Positions 49,604 to 50,243 of a DNA stretch of 50,243 bases are shown here, piece by piece. Below the pieces are notes generated by a model, which was given only the letters and a program-made list of their open reading frames with translations, was not told the origin of the DNA and ran no database searches. The stretch's first letter is position 1. Each line of letters begins with the position of its first letter. The stretch lies in assembly GCA_016937115.1 (NCBI GenBank), contig JAFGWN010000085.1, positions 1 through 50,243 on the forward strand. The letters are read 5' to 3'. The position numbers were made by a program, and so were the translations under genes. The DNA comes from Balneolaceae bacterium. Lineage in GTDB: Bacteria > Bacteroidota > Rhodothermia > Balneolales > Balneolaceae.

Positions 49604-50128
49604 TTACCACTGCCAGCCTATTCGACAGTCCGTCACGCAAACACAGAACCAAGTATCACCGCCTAATAGTGATGTTTCAGAACATGTTTCACCGCAGTTT
49701 TCATCGTATTCACCCGGCTCGGTGAATGAGACAGAGCAATCAGCATATGGGCCTTGCATTATATTCTTTGGTTTTTCTCCAACTGCATCTAAATACAGTT
49801 TTTCAATTCTGCTACTGCCGGTAATTCCCGAATACAAAACTTCACCTTTACTACTTATTGAAACCAGCTTGTCATTTTGTGTTCCGCAAGGCACTAACAC
49901 ATCCGGCATCGTAAAATTTTTCACTGATGGATTAAACTGAATTGAAAGCTTGTAATCACCACCTTCAGCTTTTACAGGCTTAATAGATACATCCTCAACA
50001 CTTTCCTCGAGGATTTCAGCATCAATCACATCGCCCTTTGCCAATTCTTCCTTGCCTAAATCTTGGCATGATATTGAAACAAAAACCAGTACGATAATTA
50101 AATATATCTTATAAGATAAGTATTTCAT
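49604..50128 (-). CDS. Cys-rich lipoprotein of unknown function
   Basis: A 174-residue protein I do not recognise. The signal peptide ends in the lipobox SISC (C21). The middle is beta-rich (YKLSIQFNPSVKNFTMPDVLVPCGTQNDKLVSISSKGEVLYSGI type). The last third has several cysteines: PYADCSVSF, then CGETC, FCVCVTDC and a Trp-rich end RIGWQW. Seven cysteines after the lipid anchor suggest disulfides or a metal site in the periplasm or on the surface. It is a single unit with its own terminator. The 115 bp upstream are very AT-rich and run to the window edge. Confidence 0.65.
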   Translation of the reverse strand: MKYLSYKIYLIIVLVFVSISCQDLGKEELAKGDVIDAEILEESVEDVSIKPVKAEGGDYKLSIQFNPSVKNFTMPDVLVPCGTQNDKLVSISSKGEVLYSGITGSSRIEKLYLDAVGEKPKNIMQGPYADCSVSFTEPGEYDENCGETCSETSLLGGDTWFCVCVTDCRIGWQW

Positions 50129-50243
50129 AATAATTGGATTTAGTGAAAATTGCAGATTAATAATAAAATTATCTTAAAAAGACATCTTTTCTAACCTTTT
50201 TAGGTAGAAAAAATTTTAACTTAATAAAAGTAAATATATGATG

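Noticed and set aside
49604-49690. CGETC motif like that of plant cyclotides
   Set aside because: Only five residues match; length, context and the other cysteine spacings do not, so it is coincidence.
1-50243. CRISPR arrays, tRNA or rRNA genes, insertion sequences, prophage
   Set aside because: No regularly spaced direct repeats, no cloverleaf or rRNA sequence, and no transposase or integrase reading frames were seen.

Overview
The window looks like core chromosome of a moderate-GC bacterium of the Bacteroidota/Rhodothermota/Balneolota neighbourhood, most likely a Balneolaceae-type marine or halophilic organism. This is inferred from protein character, not from a search. The signs are a single-chain fused 2-oxoacid dehydrogenase E1, large Asp-box (BNR) proteins, many small lipoproteins, few Shine-Dalgarno sequences and acidic proteins. 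No tRNA, rRNA, CRISPR array, insertion sequence or prophage is visible. The first gene is cut by the window edge.

Layout. 1-8.6 kb is a mosaic of short units: a truncated amidohydrolase, a degenerate AAA-ATPase-like protein, a SUI1/YciH factor, a metallopeptidase-like protein with a changed active site, a DinB-like protein, a membrane-anchored SRPBCC protein, endonuclease VIII, a membrane protein coupled to a Cys-rich BNR lipoprotein, and an RNA helicase/acyltransferase pair. 8.7-12 kb holds an FKBP isomerase, inorganic pyrophosphatase and an Ala-rich lipoprotein. 12.1-20.8 kb is a complete, translationally coupled recC-recB-recD operon. 21.1-24.3 kb is a tight polyamine operon (arginine-decarboxylase-like, agmatinase-like, deoxyhypusine-synthase-like), followed by the fused E1. 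26.3-30.5 kb carries a SecD-head-like exported protein, an ECF sigma factor with a likely anti-sigma partner, holA and asnS. 30.6-34.3 kb is the argF-argG-argH operon. 34.4-45.2 kb is an M16 peptidase and the conserved translation/RNA operon rimP-nusA-infB-rbfA-truB-ribF-rpsO-pnp. 45.4-50.2 kb holds a secreted ten-Asp-box protein overlapping a DUF192 lipoprotein, a CPBP-type membrane protease and a Cys-rich lipoprotein.

The most striking signal is upstream of argF. A 21-codon ORF at 34331-34266 (minus) contains four consecutive arginine codons and a fifth just after. It is followed by an intrinsic terminator 24 nt before argF, and the RNA between can form mutually exclusive protector, antiterminator and terminator structures. 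This is the architecture of ribosome-mediated transcription attenuation, here apparently sensing arginine to control arginine synthesis. A second terminator-like hairpin with eight U's lies in the leader of rimP-nusA and may be an attenuator for the operon that encodes NusA.

Other points: two proteins have lost catalytic motifs (AAA at 852, HExxH to HQxxH at 1934); there is a 107-bp out-of-frame overlap at 48191-48297; asnS has a charged helical insertion; OTCase has an altered carbamoyl-phosphate loop; and a possible small-RNA interval lies at 10291-10510.
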